A stretch of 64,000 nucleotides of DNA. Source: Hyunsoonleella aquatilis (GTDB taxonomy: Bacteria; Bacteroidota; Bacteroidia; Flavobacteriales; Flavobacteriaceae). Numbering within the stretch: position 1 is the stretch's first letter; every line of letters begins with the position of its first letter. The notes under the pieces are model-generated. The model saw only the letters and a program-made list of their open reading frames with translations, was not told where the DNA came from and did no database searches. The position numbers and the translations under genes were made by a program. The stretch is taken from positions 432,944-496,943 of the forward strand of contig NZ_JACNMF010000004.1 in NCBI RefSeq assembly GCF_014270105.1. The letters run 5' to 3'. Shown here piece by piece: positions 27,429 through 36,288 of the stretch.

Positions 27429-28538
27429 CTATAATGCGTCTATTACGCTACTTAACCTTTTGGTTATTTCTTCAATACTACCTACGCCATTAACGCCGTA
27501 ATATTTATCCTGTGCAGTATAGTAATCCTTCAAAATTGCAGTTTCGGCGTAGTACACCTTTATTCTATTTCGGATAACAGATTCGTCCGCATCATCAGCC
27601 CTGCCACTGGTTTCACCTCGTTTTAAAAGACGTTCAACCAAAATTTCGTCATCAACCTCTAAAGCAATCATCGCATTGATTTGAGAGTCCTTACTATCCA
27701 TCAACTCATCTAGAGCATCAGCCTGCGCATTGGTTCTTGGAAATCCGTCAAAAATAAACCCATTGGCATCCGTATTTTTTTCAACTTCGGCATTTAGCAT
27801 ATCGATAGTAACCTGATCCGGCACCAAAGCACCTTTATCAATATATGATTTGGCCAACATGCCAAGAGCGGTTTCATTTTTAATATTATATCGAAAAACG
27901 TCACCCGTAGAAATATGAACGAGGTTATACTTTTCCTTTAAAAAATCGGCTTGCGTGCCTTTACCTGCTCCCGGAGGGCCAAATAATACTAGATTAGTCA
28001 TGTGTTGCGTTTCTTTTATTTGATATATTTCTGGTAAATCCCTACCCAAATGGTCATAATCCAAGCCATAACCAACTATGAATTTATCAGGAATTTTTAT
28101 GCCTACATAATGTAATTTAAAGTCTTTTTTGTATGCCTCGGGCTTGAAAAAAAGTGTAGCAATTTTCAAGGTTTTCACCTTTTCATTTTTAAAAATACGA
28201 TACACTTCTGCAAGTGTTTTCCCCGAATCAATTATATCTTCAAGGATTATTACCGTCCTTCCAGTCAAATCCTGTGTTAATCCAATTAAGCGCTGAATGT
28301 CTTCGGAGGATTTCAAACCTTCGTAAGAGGCCAATTTTATAAAAGTGACTTCGCAAGGATGGGGATATTTCTTCACAAAATCACTGGTAAACATGAACGA
28401 ACCGTTCAAAACCCCCACAAAAACAGGAACTTCGTCTGCAAAATCGTTTGCAATTTCAGCCACCAATCTGTCCACCGCGGTTTCAATTTCTTCGGCAGAA
28501 ATAAATGGTTTAAAAAATTTATCGTGAAGTTGAATCAC
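27429..28538 (-). CDS. Fused hypoxanthine phosphoribosyltransferase-adenylate kinase
   Basis: A 369-residue protein joining two purine enzymes. Residues 1-178 form a hypoxanthine phosphoribosyltransferase with the PRPP loop VIILEDIIDSGKT (about 97-108). Residues 180-369 form an adenylate kinase beginning MTNLVLFGPPGAGKGTQ (P-loop 187-195), with the AMP-binding FDGFPRT motif and a short LID (RGETSGRADD). M180 could serve as an internal start for free adenylate kinase. The fusion couples base salvage (IMP/GMP formation) with nucleotide balance (ATP+AMP to 2 ADP). A -7 box lies 23 bases upstream; obg follows. The frame is intact, so the fusion is genuine unless a single-base assembly error joins two genes. 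Confidence 0.93.
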   Translation of the reverse strand: MIQLHDKFFKPFISAEEIETAVDRLVAEIANDFADEVPVFVGVLNGSFMFTSDFVKKYPHPCEVTFIKLASYEGLKSSEDIQRLIGLTQDLTGRTVIILEDIIDSGKTLAEVYRIFKNEKVKTLKIATLFFKPEAYKKDFKLHYVGIKIPDKFIVGYGLDYDHLGRDLPEIYQIKETQHMTNLVLFGPPGAGKGTQADFLKEKYNLVHISTGDVFRYNIKNETALGMLAKSYIDKGALVPDQVTIDMLNAEVEKNTDANGFIFDGFPRTNAQADALDELMDSKDSQINAMIALEVDDEILVERLLKRGETSGRADDADESVIRNRIKVYYAETAILKDYYTAQDKYYGVNGVGSIEEITKRLSSVIDAL

Positions 28539-28560
28539 CTTTTGGTTAGTTTGAAAGATG

Positions 28561-28568
28561 CAAAGATA
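28561..28568 (-). promoter_or_regulatory. -7 box (TATCTTTG) for hpt-adk-obg
   Basis: Minus-strand TATCTTTG fits TANNTTTG with a leader of about 18 bases. Behind it lies a tandem of GATTTGCGATTTGCGAT-like units at 28576-28610. Confidence 0.5.
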
Positions 28569-28644
28569 ATTAAATGATTTGCGATTTGCGATATTTTCGA
28601 TTTACGATTTCTACTCAACAGTATTCGTATGAATTGCTATGAAA

Positions 28645-28680
28645 CAAAAAAGGCCACAACATCCAAGTTATGGCCTTTTA
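28645..28680 (-). terminator. Rho-independent terminator of LamG/T9SS gene
   Basis: On the minus strand AAAAGGCCATAAC pairs with GTTGTGGCCTTTT (one G-U pair, six-base loop), followed by TTG after a run of T. It begins 20 bases after the stop of the gene at 28700. Confidence 0.82.
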
Positions 28681-28699
28681 AAAATTATTTATTTCGAAT

Positions 28700-29620
28700 T
28701 TATCTTTTGAAGAATTTTACGGAACGTTCACTATCTAGTCTGAGAAAATACATTCCACTTTTTAATGAGCGGACATCGATTTCTCCATTTGTACCAACTG
28801 CACTTCTCATTAATTGTTTGCCCAGAATATCATGTACACTAAAAGTTCTATTTGCAAAGGTTTTTGATAACTTAATATAGTCTGATGTTGGGTTTGGGTG
28901 TACGCTCAATTTATTTTGATCCAAGTCATCAGAAGTGAGGGTTGTACAAATCTCTGCTAACCAAGTCCCACTTAATCCTTCAAATGGCATCCCCGGTAAA
29001 TTAAAGTTTACGGCTAACAACAATCCAATTTCCGCATCCGAGGTAATTACTGGAGGGGATGAAATAAATTGGTGGATTAAAACCTGTGCTAGCGGGTCTT
29101 CAAACAATGCAAATTCACTGATGACAAATCCACCCAAATCCTTCAAATTTCCTTTAATGGTTGCAGGGTTGACAGTACCCATCAGGCCAGCCAATTCTAC
29201 CAGGTTGATCTGAGTAGAAATTTCCGCTACCCCGTTTACATACAAGGTGATCAGACCAGCATCACATACCACTGCAAGATGGTGACACCCGGATTCCAAT
29301 GATGTGTGAGAGGTAATCTGGTAATTTATGGCAGGGATACTAAAATGCAACCTGAAATCATCGGTAATGGTAATAGACGAAAAGACCTGTCCTTCTTCAT
29401 TGGACCAGGTAAACAAGTTAGACCCGGCAATATTGATCTTTATTTTTGCCATTACCGTAAAATCCGGAGTCAATGGCAAATTATAGGGCAAGTTGTTTTC
29501 ATCAGCAAATACCGTGTTCTTTCCGTAATCAGCAATATCTTCCTTCCCAAAGCTAATTCCAGTAAACAATAGCACCAAACAAAATGCACCGAAATATTTT
29601 AAAAAAGTAGTTTTCTTCAT
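28700..29620 (-). CDS. Secreted LamG-like lectin-fold protein with T9SS sorting domain
   Basis: A 306-residue exported protein. A signal peptide (FGAFCLVLLFTGISFG) precedes a concanavalin-A/LamG-like domain (about 45-215) recognised by PDFTVMAKIKI, SGCHHLAVVCDAGLITLYVNG and a closing LGGFVISEFALFE segment. The last 75 residues (LSVHPNPTSDYIKLSKTF ... KSGMYFLRLDSERSVKFFKR) are a T9SS type A domain. Likely a surface adhesin or carbohydrate-binding protein; no catalytic residues are visible. Monocistronic with its own promoter and terminator. Confidence 0.85.
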   Translation of the reverse strand: MKKTTFLKYFGAFCLVLLFTGISFGKEDIADYGKNTVFADENNLPYNLPLTPDFTVMAKIKINIAGSNLFTWSNEEGQVFSSITITDDFRLHFSIPAINYQITSHTSLESGCHHLAVVCDAGLITLYVNGVAEISTQINLVELAGLMGTVNPATIKGNLKDLGGFVISEFALFEDPLAQVLIHQFISSPPVITSDAEIGLLLAVNFNLPGMPFEGLSGTWLAEICTTLTSDDLDQNKLSVHPNPTSDYIKLSKTFANRTFSVHDILGKQLMRSAVGTNGEIDVRSLKSGMYFLRLDSERSVKFFKR

Positions 29621-29661
29621 GGGGTAATCTTTAATTTAATGGCTTAATTAATAGTATATTA

Positions 29662-29669
29662 CAAACCTA
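29662..29669 (-). promoter_or_regulatory. -7 box (TAGGTTTG) for LamG/T9SS gene
   Basis: Minus-strand TAGGTTTG fits TANNTTTG, about 42 bases before the ATG, in the 261-base divergent gap before purK. Confidence 0.45.
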
Positions 29670-29835
29670 GCATTAAATCGGAAAATTATATCCGAGTTTT
29701 TATTCCACTTATCGAATATTACACCTAAGTTTTTGGTCACATTATCGATAAACCCAGTGTTCACAATGGATTCAAGAATTCTCTTCATCTTCTGGAACTT
29801 CACATTTTTGGTGCTGTACGTTCCATTTTTAAATG

Positions 29836-29843
29836 TATTTTTG
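29836..29843 (+). promoter_or_regulatory. -7 box (TATTTTTG) for purKE
   Basis: TATTTTTG fits TANNTTTG and predicts a leader of about 34 bases before the purK ATG. An upstream TTTG at 29808-29811 is a few bases too far for a standard -33. Confidence 0.5.
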
Positions 29844-29881
29844 CAGTAGTTTAAAATTCAGATTTCAACTAAAATTTTACG

Positions 29882-31036
29882 ATGAATTATTTTTCTTCAA
29901 ATTTCAAACTGGGTATTTTAGGAGGCGGTCAATTAGGCAAAATGTTGCTATATAATACCCGGAAATTTGATATTTATTCCTGTGTTTTAGAAGCCAGTGA
30001 AGACGCCCCGTGCAAAATAGCATGTGATGAATTTCATTTGGGAAGTTTAATGGATTACGATGCTGTTTTCAACTTTGGCAAAAACGTGGATGTTTTGACT
30101 ATAGAAATTGAAAACGTAAACGTAGATGCGCTGGAAGCTCTCGAAAAAGAAGGCGTAAAGGTTTATCCTGCATCGAAAACTTTGCGCACCATCCAAAACA
30201 AAGCCAAACAGAAGTTGTTTTACAGGGACAATGATATCCCTACTTCTGATTTTACGCGATTTGCATATCTTTCGGAAATTGAGGATGCCTTACAAAATGG
30301 TGGATTGGAATTGCCTTTTGTTTGGAAGGCGGCTCAATTTGGATATGACGGCAATGGGGTAAAAATTGTAAGGACTTTAGAAGATTTGGACGGCTTGCCA
30401 AAAGGAGAATGTATTGCTGAAGAATTGATTCCTTTTAAAAACGAACTCGCCGTGATTGTTGCAAGAAATGCCTCTGGCGTCACAAAAACCTTCCCTGTTG
30501 TTGAAATGGAATTTCACCCCGAAGCTAATCAGGTGGAATACGTAATTTGCCCAGCTAGAATTGCGGATAATGTGGCCACAAAAGCGCGTGAAGTCGCTTT
30601 AAAGGTTTCCCAAGCTTTTAGTCATGTTGGTTTGTTGGCGGTAGAAATGTTTCAAACCCAAGAGGACGAAATTCTTGTTAATGAAGTAGCTCCAAGACCC
30701 CATAACTCTGGTCATCAAACTATTGAGGCTAGCTACACCTCCCAGTTTGAACAACATTTACGAGCCATTTTGGATTTACCTTTAGGAAGAACAGATAGCA
30801 AAGTGGGAGGTGTGATGGTAAATTTGGTGGGTGCCGAAGGCTTCACCGGAAATGTAGTTTATGAAAATATTGAAAATATTATGACCATGGAGGGTGTTAC
30901 GCCACATATTTATGGCAAAAAACAAACCCGCCCGTTTAGAAAAATGGGTCATGTAACCATCGTAAATGAAGATTTAAATGAGGCCCGAAGAGTTGCTGAG
31001 GAAGTTAAAAAATCGATTAAAGTCATAAGTGGATAA
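29882..31036 (+). CDS. purK: 5-(carboxyamino)imidazole ribonucleotide synthase
   Basis: A 384-residue ATP-grasp enzyme of de novo purine synthesis that carboxylates aminoimidazole ribonucleotide to N5-CAIR. The N-terminal GILGGGQLGKML motif, the ATP-grasp FVWKAAQFGYDGNGVKIV and the metal-binding VNEVAPRPHNSGHQTIEAS motifs are all present. It is followed by purE, the next enzyme of the pathway, 79 bases downstream. Confidence 0.97.
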   Translation: MNYFSSNFKLGILGGGQLGKMLLYNTRKFDIYSCVLEASEDAPCKIACDEFHLGSLMDYDAVFNFGKNVDVLTIEIENVNVDALEALEKEGVKVYPASKTLRTIQNKAKQKLFYRDNDIPTSDFTRFAYLSEIEDALQNGGLELPFVWKAAQFGYDGNGVKIVRTLEDLDGLPKGECIAEELIPFKNELAVIVARNASGVTKTFPVVEMEFHPEANQVEYVICPARIADNVATKAREVALKVSQAFSHVGLLAVEMFQTQEDEILVNEVAPRPHNSGHQTIEASYTSQFEQHLRAILDLPLGRTDSKVGGVMVNLVGAEGFTGNVVYENIENIMTMEGVTPHIYGKKQTRPFRKMGHVTIVNEDLNEARRVAEEVKKSIKVISG

Positions 31037-31115
31037 ATCACGACAACTAAAAACCAAATTCCAATAGGTTCAATTAAATAATTTTTGGGATTTGGAATTT
31101 CAAAATTTGGAATTT

Positions 31116-31598
31116 ATGAATAAAGTAGGCGTAATCATGGGAAGTAAAAGTGACCTTCCCGTAATGCAAGATGCGATTGACATCTTAAAAGGTTTTGATA
31201 TTGAAGTTGAGGTAGACATCGTGTCCGCCCATCGCACTCCAGAAAAGCTTTTTGACTATGGCAAAAATGCTCACACCCGAGGTTTTGCGGTAATTATTGC
31301 TGGTGCTGGGGGTGCGGCACACTTGCCAGGAATGATTGCATCCTTGTCGCCTCTGCCGGTTATCGGAGTGCCCGTGAAAAGTAGTAATTCTATTGATGGA
31401 TGGGATTCCGTGTTGTCCATTTTACAAATGCCCGGGGGTGTTCCCGTAGCCACAGTAGCCCTTAATGGTGCAAAAAATGCAGGGATTTTAGCAGCACAAA
31501 TCATAGGTTCCAGCGACCCCTGTGTTTTGGACAAAATTATAGCTTACAAGGAAGGGCTGAAGGTAAAGGTAAACGAATCTGCCAAAGGCCTAAAATAA
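31116..31598 (+). CDS. purE: N5-CAIR mutase
   Basis: A 160-residue enzyme that converts N5-CAIR to CAIR, acting right after PurK. The conserved GVIMGSKSDLP, VSAHRTPE and IAGAGGAAHLPG motifs are present. ATG 31116 is preferred over an in-frame TTG at 31092, because the intervening bases (GGAATTTCAAAATTTGGAATT) are a repetitive AT-rich leader that would add eight non-conserved residues. A clear terminator follows. Confidence 0.97.
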   Translation: MNKVGVIMGSKSDLPVMQDAIDILKGFDIEVEVDIVSAHRTPEKLFDYGKNAHTRGFAVIIAGAGGAAHLPGMIASLSPLPVIGVPVKSSNSIDGWDSVLSILQMPGGVPVATVALNGAKNAGILAAQIIGSSDPCVLDKIIAYKEGLKVKVNESAKGLK

Positions 31599-31603
31599 AG
31601 AAA

Positions 31604-31625
31604 CCCCGACAAATCGGGGCTTCAT
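31604..31625 (+). terminator. Rho-independent terminator of purKE
   Basis: Stem CCCCGA (31604-31609) / TCGGGG (31614-31619), loop CAAA, with AAA before and CTTCATT after. It begins five bases after the purE stop. Confidence 0.7.
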
Positions 31626-31743
31626 TAGCTATTAACAATAATTCTTACGAGTCTTTCAACTCCTCTGAAAAATCTGTGCAAAAATATACAAAATGTACAA
31701 TGCTAGCATAACAAATTGAAACTTTAACATTTTTTTATTATCA

Positions 31744-33789
31744 ATGAATTCAAACGCTCTGCTCCAACCCTTCAATACACCTTACGAAACTGCTCCCTTT
31801 TCAAAAGTAAAGGACGAAGATTTTTTGCCCGCCTTCAAACAGGCTATCGCCGATGCTAAAATTGAAATTGCTCAAATAGCACAAAATAACACGGTGCCTT
31901 CTTTTGAGAATACCATTGAAGCCTTGGATTTTTCAGGGAAGCAATTGGAACGTATTTCGAGCGTCTTTTTCAATTTGAACGCGGCCGAAACAAATGAAAA
32001 CATTCAAAAAACAGCGCAAGAAGTCTCTCCTCTTCTTTCTGAATTCAGCAATGACATTACCTTAAATGAAGATTTGTTCAAACGTGTAAAGGCAGTTTAC
32101 GATTTAAAATCTAGTCTCAATCTGACCATCGAACAAGAAACCCTTTTGGACAAAAAGTATAAAAGTTTCTCCAGAAATGGAGCTAACCTTCCAAAAGAGA
32201 AAAAAGAGCAACTGCGCGAAATCGACAAAAAACTGAGTCAGTTAAAATTGAAATTTGGCGAAAACGTTCTGGCGGAAACCAACAAGTTTGAAATGTTGAT
32301 TACAAATGAGGTAGATTTATCAGGACTGCCCGATGGCGCTAAAGAAGCCGCTAAACAATTGGCCGAATCAAAAGACAAAGAGGGCTGGTTATTCACCTTG
32401 GACTACCCAAGTTATATCCCTTTTGTAACTTACGCCGACAATAGGGAACTACGCAAAAAAATAACGCTTGCGGCAGGGAGCAAATCTTTCAAAAATGATG
32501 AGTTGGACAACCAAAAGAATGTTCTTGAAATTGCAAAGTTACGTCACGAACGCGCTAAGCTTTTGGGTTATAAAACCCATGCACATTTTGTGCTGGAAGA
32601 GCGCATGGCAGAGACTCCGAAAAATGTACAAAAGTTCCTCAATGAACTCTTGGAAAAAGCAAAGCCTGCGGCAGAAAGGGAATTTAAAAAGCTCCAGGAG
32701 TTTGCAAAAGAATTAGATGGGATTGAACAACTTCAAAAGTGGGATGGCTCATATTATTCTGAAAAACTGAAACAAAAACTGTTCAGTTTGGACGATGAGC
32801 TATTGAAGCCCTATTTTAAATTAGAAAATGTTATTGATGGTGCTTTTACGATTGCTAATAGACTTTTCGATTTGAAGTTTGAGGAAATTGACTCCATTGA
32901 TAAGTATCACGAAGATGTATTGACCTATAAAGTGACCGATACCAAAGGCAATTTTGTAGCCATTTTTTATGCGGACTTTTTCCCAAGACCCGGAAAACGC
33001 AACGGGGCGTGGATGACGGTTTACAAACCTCAGTACATTAAGAATGGTGAAAACAGCAGACCACATATTTCCATAGTTTGCAATTTTACCAAGCCGACAA
33101 AAACCAAACCATCGCTTCTAACTTTTAATGAAGTTACCACATTGTTCCATGAGTTTGGACATGCCCTTCACGGGATGTTGGCCAACACTACTTATCCAAG
33201 TTTGTCGGGAACTAGCGTGTTTTGGGATTTTGTGGAACTGCCCAGTCAGGTAATGGAAAACTGGTGTTATGAAAAAGAGGCTTTGGAACTCTTTGCCAAA
33301 CACTACGAAACCGGGGAAACCATCCCCATGGATTTGATTGAAAAAATTAAAAAATCATCCACGTTTTTGGAAGGCATGCAGACGTTGCGCCAATTGAGTT
33401 TTGGCTTGTTAGACATGAGTTGGCATGGGCAAGATCCAGGCGGTATTGCCGATGTTAAAGCACATGAATCCAAAGTTTTTGAAAACACTACTTTATACCC
33501 CAAAACTAAAGAAACCTGCATGAGTACAGCGTTCTCGCACATTTTTCAAGGCGGGTATTCCTCTGGATATTATAGCTACAAATGGGCTGAAGTTTTGGAT
33601 GCCGATGCGTTCGAGTATTTCAAGGAAAATGGGGTTTTTAACAAATCCATCGCTGACAAATTTAAGGAGCATGTATTAAGCAAAGGGGGTACTGAAAACC
33701 CAATGACCCTTTATAAACGTTTTAGGGGGCAAGAACCCAGACCTGAGGCTCTATTGAGACGTGCCGGCCTATTGGAAGAAGTGTCCTAA
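31744..33789 (+). CDS. M3-family metallopeptidase (peptidyl-dipeptidase Dcp / oligopeptidase A type)
   Basis: A 681-residue cytoplasmic oligopeptidase. The zinc site is H469-E470-x-x-H473 (FHEFGHALHG) with E498 (DFVELPSQ) as the third ligand, all at the M3 spacing. The C-terminal HIFQGGYSSGYYSYKWAEVLD motif is the substrate-binding region. There is no signal peptide, so it acts on internal peptides during protein turnover. The neighbouring aldo/keto reductase converges on it with one base between the stops. Length fits Dcp/OpdA. Confidence 0.94.
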   Translation: MNSNALLQPFNTPYETAPFSKVKDEDFLPAFKQAIADAKIEIAQIAQNNTVPSFENTIEALDFSGKQLERISSVFFNLNAAETNENIQKTAQEVSPLLSEFSNDITLNEDLFKRVKAVYDLKSSLNLTIEQETLLDKKYKSFSRNGANLPKEKKEQLREIDKKLSQLKLKFGENVLAETNKFEMLITNEVDLSGLPDGAKEAAKQLAESKDKEGWLFTLDYPSYIPFVTYADNRELRKKITLAAGSKSFKNDELDNQKNVLEIAKLRHERAKLLGYKTHAHFVLEERMAETPKNVQKFLNELLEKAKPAAEREFKKLQEFAKELDGIEQLQKWDGSYYSEKLKQKLFSLDDELLKPYFKLENVIDGAFTIANRLFDLKFEEIDSIDKYHEDVLTYKVTDTKGNFVAIFYADFFPRPGKRNGAWMTVYKPQYIKNGENSRPHISIVCNFTKPTKTKPSLLTFNEVTTLFHEFGHALHGMLANTTYPSLSGTSVFWDFVELPSQVMENWCYEKEALELFAKHYETGETIPMDLIEKIKKSSTFLEGMQTLRQLSFGLLDMSWHGQDPGGIADVKAHESKVFENTTLYPKTKETCMSTAFSHIFQGGYSSGYYSYKWAEVLDADAFEYFKENGVFNKSIADKFKEHVLSKGGTENPMTLYKRFRGQEPRPEALLRRAGLLEEVS

Positions 33790-33790
33790 A

Positions 33791-34723
33791 TCACAAATTT
33801 TTAATAAGACTATACATATTCTCTCGAGTTTTTGTATCTGGCATTCTACCGAAACCTGCCATCATATTATCCAAAGCATGTTTCGGTTTCGAGGTTCCGG
33901 GAATCACGCAGGTCACCAATTCATTCGATAAAATAAACTTCAGAAAGAATTGTCCCCAGCTTTTGATATCATAATCCAGGCACCATAAGGGCATTGGCTT
34001 GCCTTTAGTTTTTCCGAAAAGCGAACCACTTTCAAAAGGACGGTTGATTAATACGGCCGTGCCATTTTTTTCTATCGTATGAAAAAGTGATTTTTCAGCA
34101 TGTCTATTCCTAATCGAATAATTGAACTGCACGAAATCAGGCTTTTCAGCTTGAATCACTTTTTCCAATGCCTCATGGGCCGAATCCAAATAATGCGTGA
34201 TGCCCCAATACCGGATTTTCCCTTTTTCTTTCCAATCCCTTAAAGTTTTTACATGGGTTTCCCAATCCACCAAATTGTGAATTTGCATCAAATCCATTTG
34301 TTTTCGTCTCATCAATTGAAAGGACTTTTCCATTTGCTGTATACCTTTTTCCTTTCCAGAAGTCCAGACTTTTGTAGCATAAAAGTAATCATCGGCAATA
34401 CCCATTTTTTTCGTCAAATCACCAACTACCTCTTCTGATCTTCCATACATCGGCGACGTATCAATGACGCTACCTCCTTGTTCCCTTAAGATTTCTAGGA
34501 CCTTTACCAGTGTGGTATCAACTGTAGGTGAGCTTTTAACATCAAAGGTTTGCCAGGTACCCAGTCCGATTACCGGCAGTTTTTCATTGGATGAAAAAAT
34601 CGAGCGCTTTAACATTGTATTGGATAAATTAAATGACATGGCATTTTGCGACATTAAAAGACCTAATGCAGATAAGCCTGTCAATTTAGCCATTTCCCTC
34701 CGGGTGTATATTTTTGAATTCAT
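33791..34723 (-). CDS. Aldo/keto reductase with Tat-type signal
   Basis: A 310-residue NADPH-type oxidoreductase. The N-terminus SKIYTRREMAKLTGLSALGL looks like a twin-arginine signal (RR then a hydrophobic stretch), implying export of the folded cofactor-loaded enzyme. The AKR tetrad is recognisable: D in VIDTSPMYG with the following Y, K in FYATKVW, and H in LMQIHN. NYSIRNRHAE and IPGTSKPKH are barrel and cofactor segments. Converges on the M3 peptidase gene. The substrate is unknown. Confidence 0.87.
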   Translation of the reverse strand: MNSKIYTRREMAKLTGLSALGLLMSQNAMSFNLSNTMLKRSIFSSNEKLPVIGLGTWQTFDVKSSPTVDTTLVKVLEILREQGGSVIDTSPMYGRSEEVVGDLTKKMGIADDYFYATKVWTSGKEKGIQQMEKSFQLMRRKQMDLMQIHNLVDWETHVKTLRDWKEKGKIRYWGITHYLDSAHEALEKVIQAEKPDFVQFNYSIRNRHAEKSLFHTIEKNGTAVLINRPFESGSLFGKTKGKPMPLWCLDYDIKSWGQFFLKFILSNELVTCVIPGTSKPKHALDNMMAGFGRMPDTKTRENMYSLIKNL

Positions 34724-34897
34724 TGCAAATTATATTTGGTCGAAACTTCTTCAATTTAATAAATTAAGACAGGACAAATTAATATACCTGCAACCTTTAT
34801 GAAAATTTTAAGGGTTGGATAGGCAATCAAAAAATATGAATATGAACATATTAATTGGAAGTGTTATACGTTTAAAAGTCAAAACGTTTAAGCCATT

Positions 34898-35683
34898 GTG
34901 AATCTTCTTAAGTTAATAAAACACCTTTTTATTTTTACTTTCCTTACTTGCCTCACTCAGATTGGTGGGTTGATTTGGTTGCTTAGTATTGGGGTTTCAA
35001 AACACATGAGCATTCGAAAACGATTTGTGTTTCCAATACTTTATTTACTTTTCAATATTGCTATTATACCCCCTATCGCTAAATCCTTTGGCAGGGAAAA
35101 ATTACCAACCTTCAGTAAAGAAATAAAACCTAGAAACTGGTGCTACCCCTTATTGTTCAGAAATTATGTCGCACCCAACCTAAAGAAACAATTGCAAAAT
35201 GACGCATCGGTTTTTTATAAATCTACTAGCATGCCCATCACCTATCTGGATGCCAACTTCCCATTTATTGACGGCTTCCCTTTGTTTCCGCATTTAAGTC
35301 ATAACGATGGTAAGAAAGTAGACCTTTCCTTGATGTATTTAGATGAAAAGAAAGAGTCTACGGACAAAAAGCCATCGGTTTCAGGTTATGGGGTTTATGC
35401 AAATTCTGAAGATAATTATACTGTAAAAAGATGTCGAAACAATGGATATCGGCAGTACGACTTTACCAAATACCTTTCTTTTGGAACTATCCATGAATTG
35501 GATTTCTATCAAGAAGGAACCAAACACCTTTTACAACAGTTACTTTCCAATTCGTCAACTCAAAAAATATTTATAGAGCCCCATTTGAAGCAGTCGCTAG
35601 GATTGTCAAATGAGGCTCGAATTAGATTTCATGGCTGTCAAGCTGTGCGTCATGATGACCATATTCATTTGCAAATTAAATAA
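34898..35683 (+). CDS. Putative membrane-anchored LAS-type metallopeptidase (MepA/M74- or M15-like)
   Basis: A 261-residue protein starting at GTG. Two membrane helices lie at about 8-31 and 42-60, followed by an exported domain. That domain carries the zinc ligand pattern of the LAS superfamily (penicillin-insensitive murein endopeptidase, D-Ala-D-Ala peptidases): H135-x6-D142 (SHNDGKKVDLSLMY) and a C-terminal H255-x-H257 (RHDDHIHLQIK). IFIEPHLKQSLGL (224-236) matches the strand and helix before the last histidines in MepA. A peptidoglycan hydrolase is therefore likely, but overall similarity to named families is low and this is a motif-based inference. The gene is single, with a palindromic repeat just after its stop. 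Confidence 0.6.
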   Translation: MNLLKLIKHLFIFTFLTCLTQIGGLIWLLSIGVSKHMSIRKRFVFPILYLLFNIAIIPPIAKSFGREKLPTFSKEIKPRNWCYPLLFRNYVAPNLKKQLQNDASVFYKSTSMPITYLDANFPFIDGFPLFPHLSHNDGKKVDLSLMYLDEKKESTDKKPSVSGYGVYANSEDNYTVKRCRNNGYRQYDFTKYLSFGTIHELDFYQEGTKHLLQQLLSNSSTQKIFIEPHLKQSLGLSNEARIRFHGCQAVRHDDHIHLQIK

Positions 35684-35692
35684 TGCTACAAG

Positions 35693-35723
35693 ACCTACAA
35701 GGTTTTTGAAACCTTGCAGGTCA
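35693..35723. repeat. Dispersed palindrome, possible bidirectional terminator
   Basis: GACCTACAAGGTTT (35693-35706) pairs with AAACCTTGCAGGTC (35710-35723) with one mismatch and a three-base loop. This is a form of a widespread Bacteroidota element. It sits between two converging genes, ten bases after the first stop, so it may end both transcripts. Confidence 0.65.
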
Positions 35724-35753
35724 GCTAAAAATTTAAGTGTTGCAAAAGAACTA

Positions 35754-36125
35754 TTACCCCTGTTGCATCGGCGTAAAAAAGAATTCCTCGTGCACAATTT
35801 TGCCACCCTCAACTTGATACAAACAAATTTCTTCCATGGTCATTCTTGGGGCACCCTTAAAGGTAACATCCATTTTCATACTGCAAGAAAAAAACTTGTC
35901 CGCCACTACTGGATCTGATACTTCATTGCCATGGACTTCCTCTGTCATTTCTTGAAATTGTTGTCCTTTTGCAATCACAGCCTCTATGCCTTCACATACT
36001 TTTACGGGCGCCCCATCGGGCTCAATACTTACGATATTTGGTGAGTACAACTCTTGTACAGCCTCGGCGTACTGCCCTTGCCTGCAATAATTTACTAGCT
36101 TTTCAGCAACTTCTTTTGTTGTCAT
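35754..36125 (-). CDS. SnoaL-like / NTF2-fold protein
   Basis: A 123-residue protein of the NTF2-like cone-barrel superfamily, seen from the helix MTTKEVAEKLVNYCRQGQ, the YAEAVQELYSPNIVSIEP segment and the strand-rich half ending GGKIVHEEFFFTP. These proteins are small ligand-binding or isomerase-like proteins; no specific function is assignable. ATG 36125 is chosen over an in-frame start 54 bases upstream because homology-like sequence begins there and a -7 box lies in between. It is divergent from a GlxA-type regulator that may control it; that link is inference from position. Confidence 0.78.
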   Translation of the reverse strand: MTTKEVAEKLVNYCRQGQYAEAVQELYSPNIVSIEPDGAPVKVCEGIEAVIAKGQQFQEMTEEVHGNEVSDPVVADKFFSCSMKMDVTFKGAPRMTMEEICLYQVEGGKIVHEEFFFTPMQQG

Positions 36126-36131
36126 AATGTT

Positions 36132-36139
36132 CAAATGTA
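36132..36139 (-). promoter_or_regulatory. -7 box (TACATTTG) for SnoaL-like gene
   Basis: Minus-strand TACATTTG fits TANNTTTG and ends six bases before ATG 36125, so the message would be almost leaderless. It supports the shorter start. Confidence 0.42.
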
Positions 36140-36288
36140 TTGATGAATATTTATTTTCTTTGCTTTGACTTCCTTTCAAAAATATAAAATCATCAAATCG
36201 GTTACAGTGGGCAAATTTGACACTTTAGGGTGTTGATTACGACAGATAAATGTGCTACTTTTAAAAGCCACTTTTACAATCATTTATA

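Noticed and set aside
31092-31115. TTG start for purE eight codons upstream
   Set aside because: The added residues come from a repetitive AT-rich leader and are not part of the conserved PurE start; ATG 31116 fits the family.
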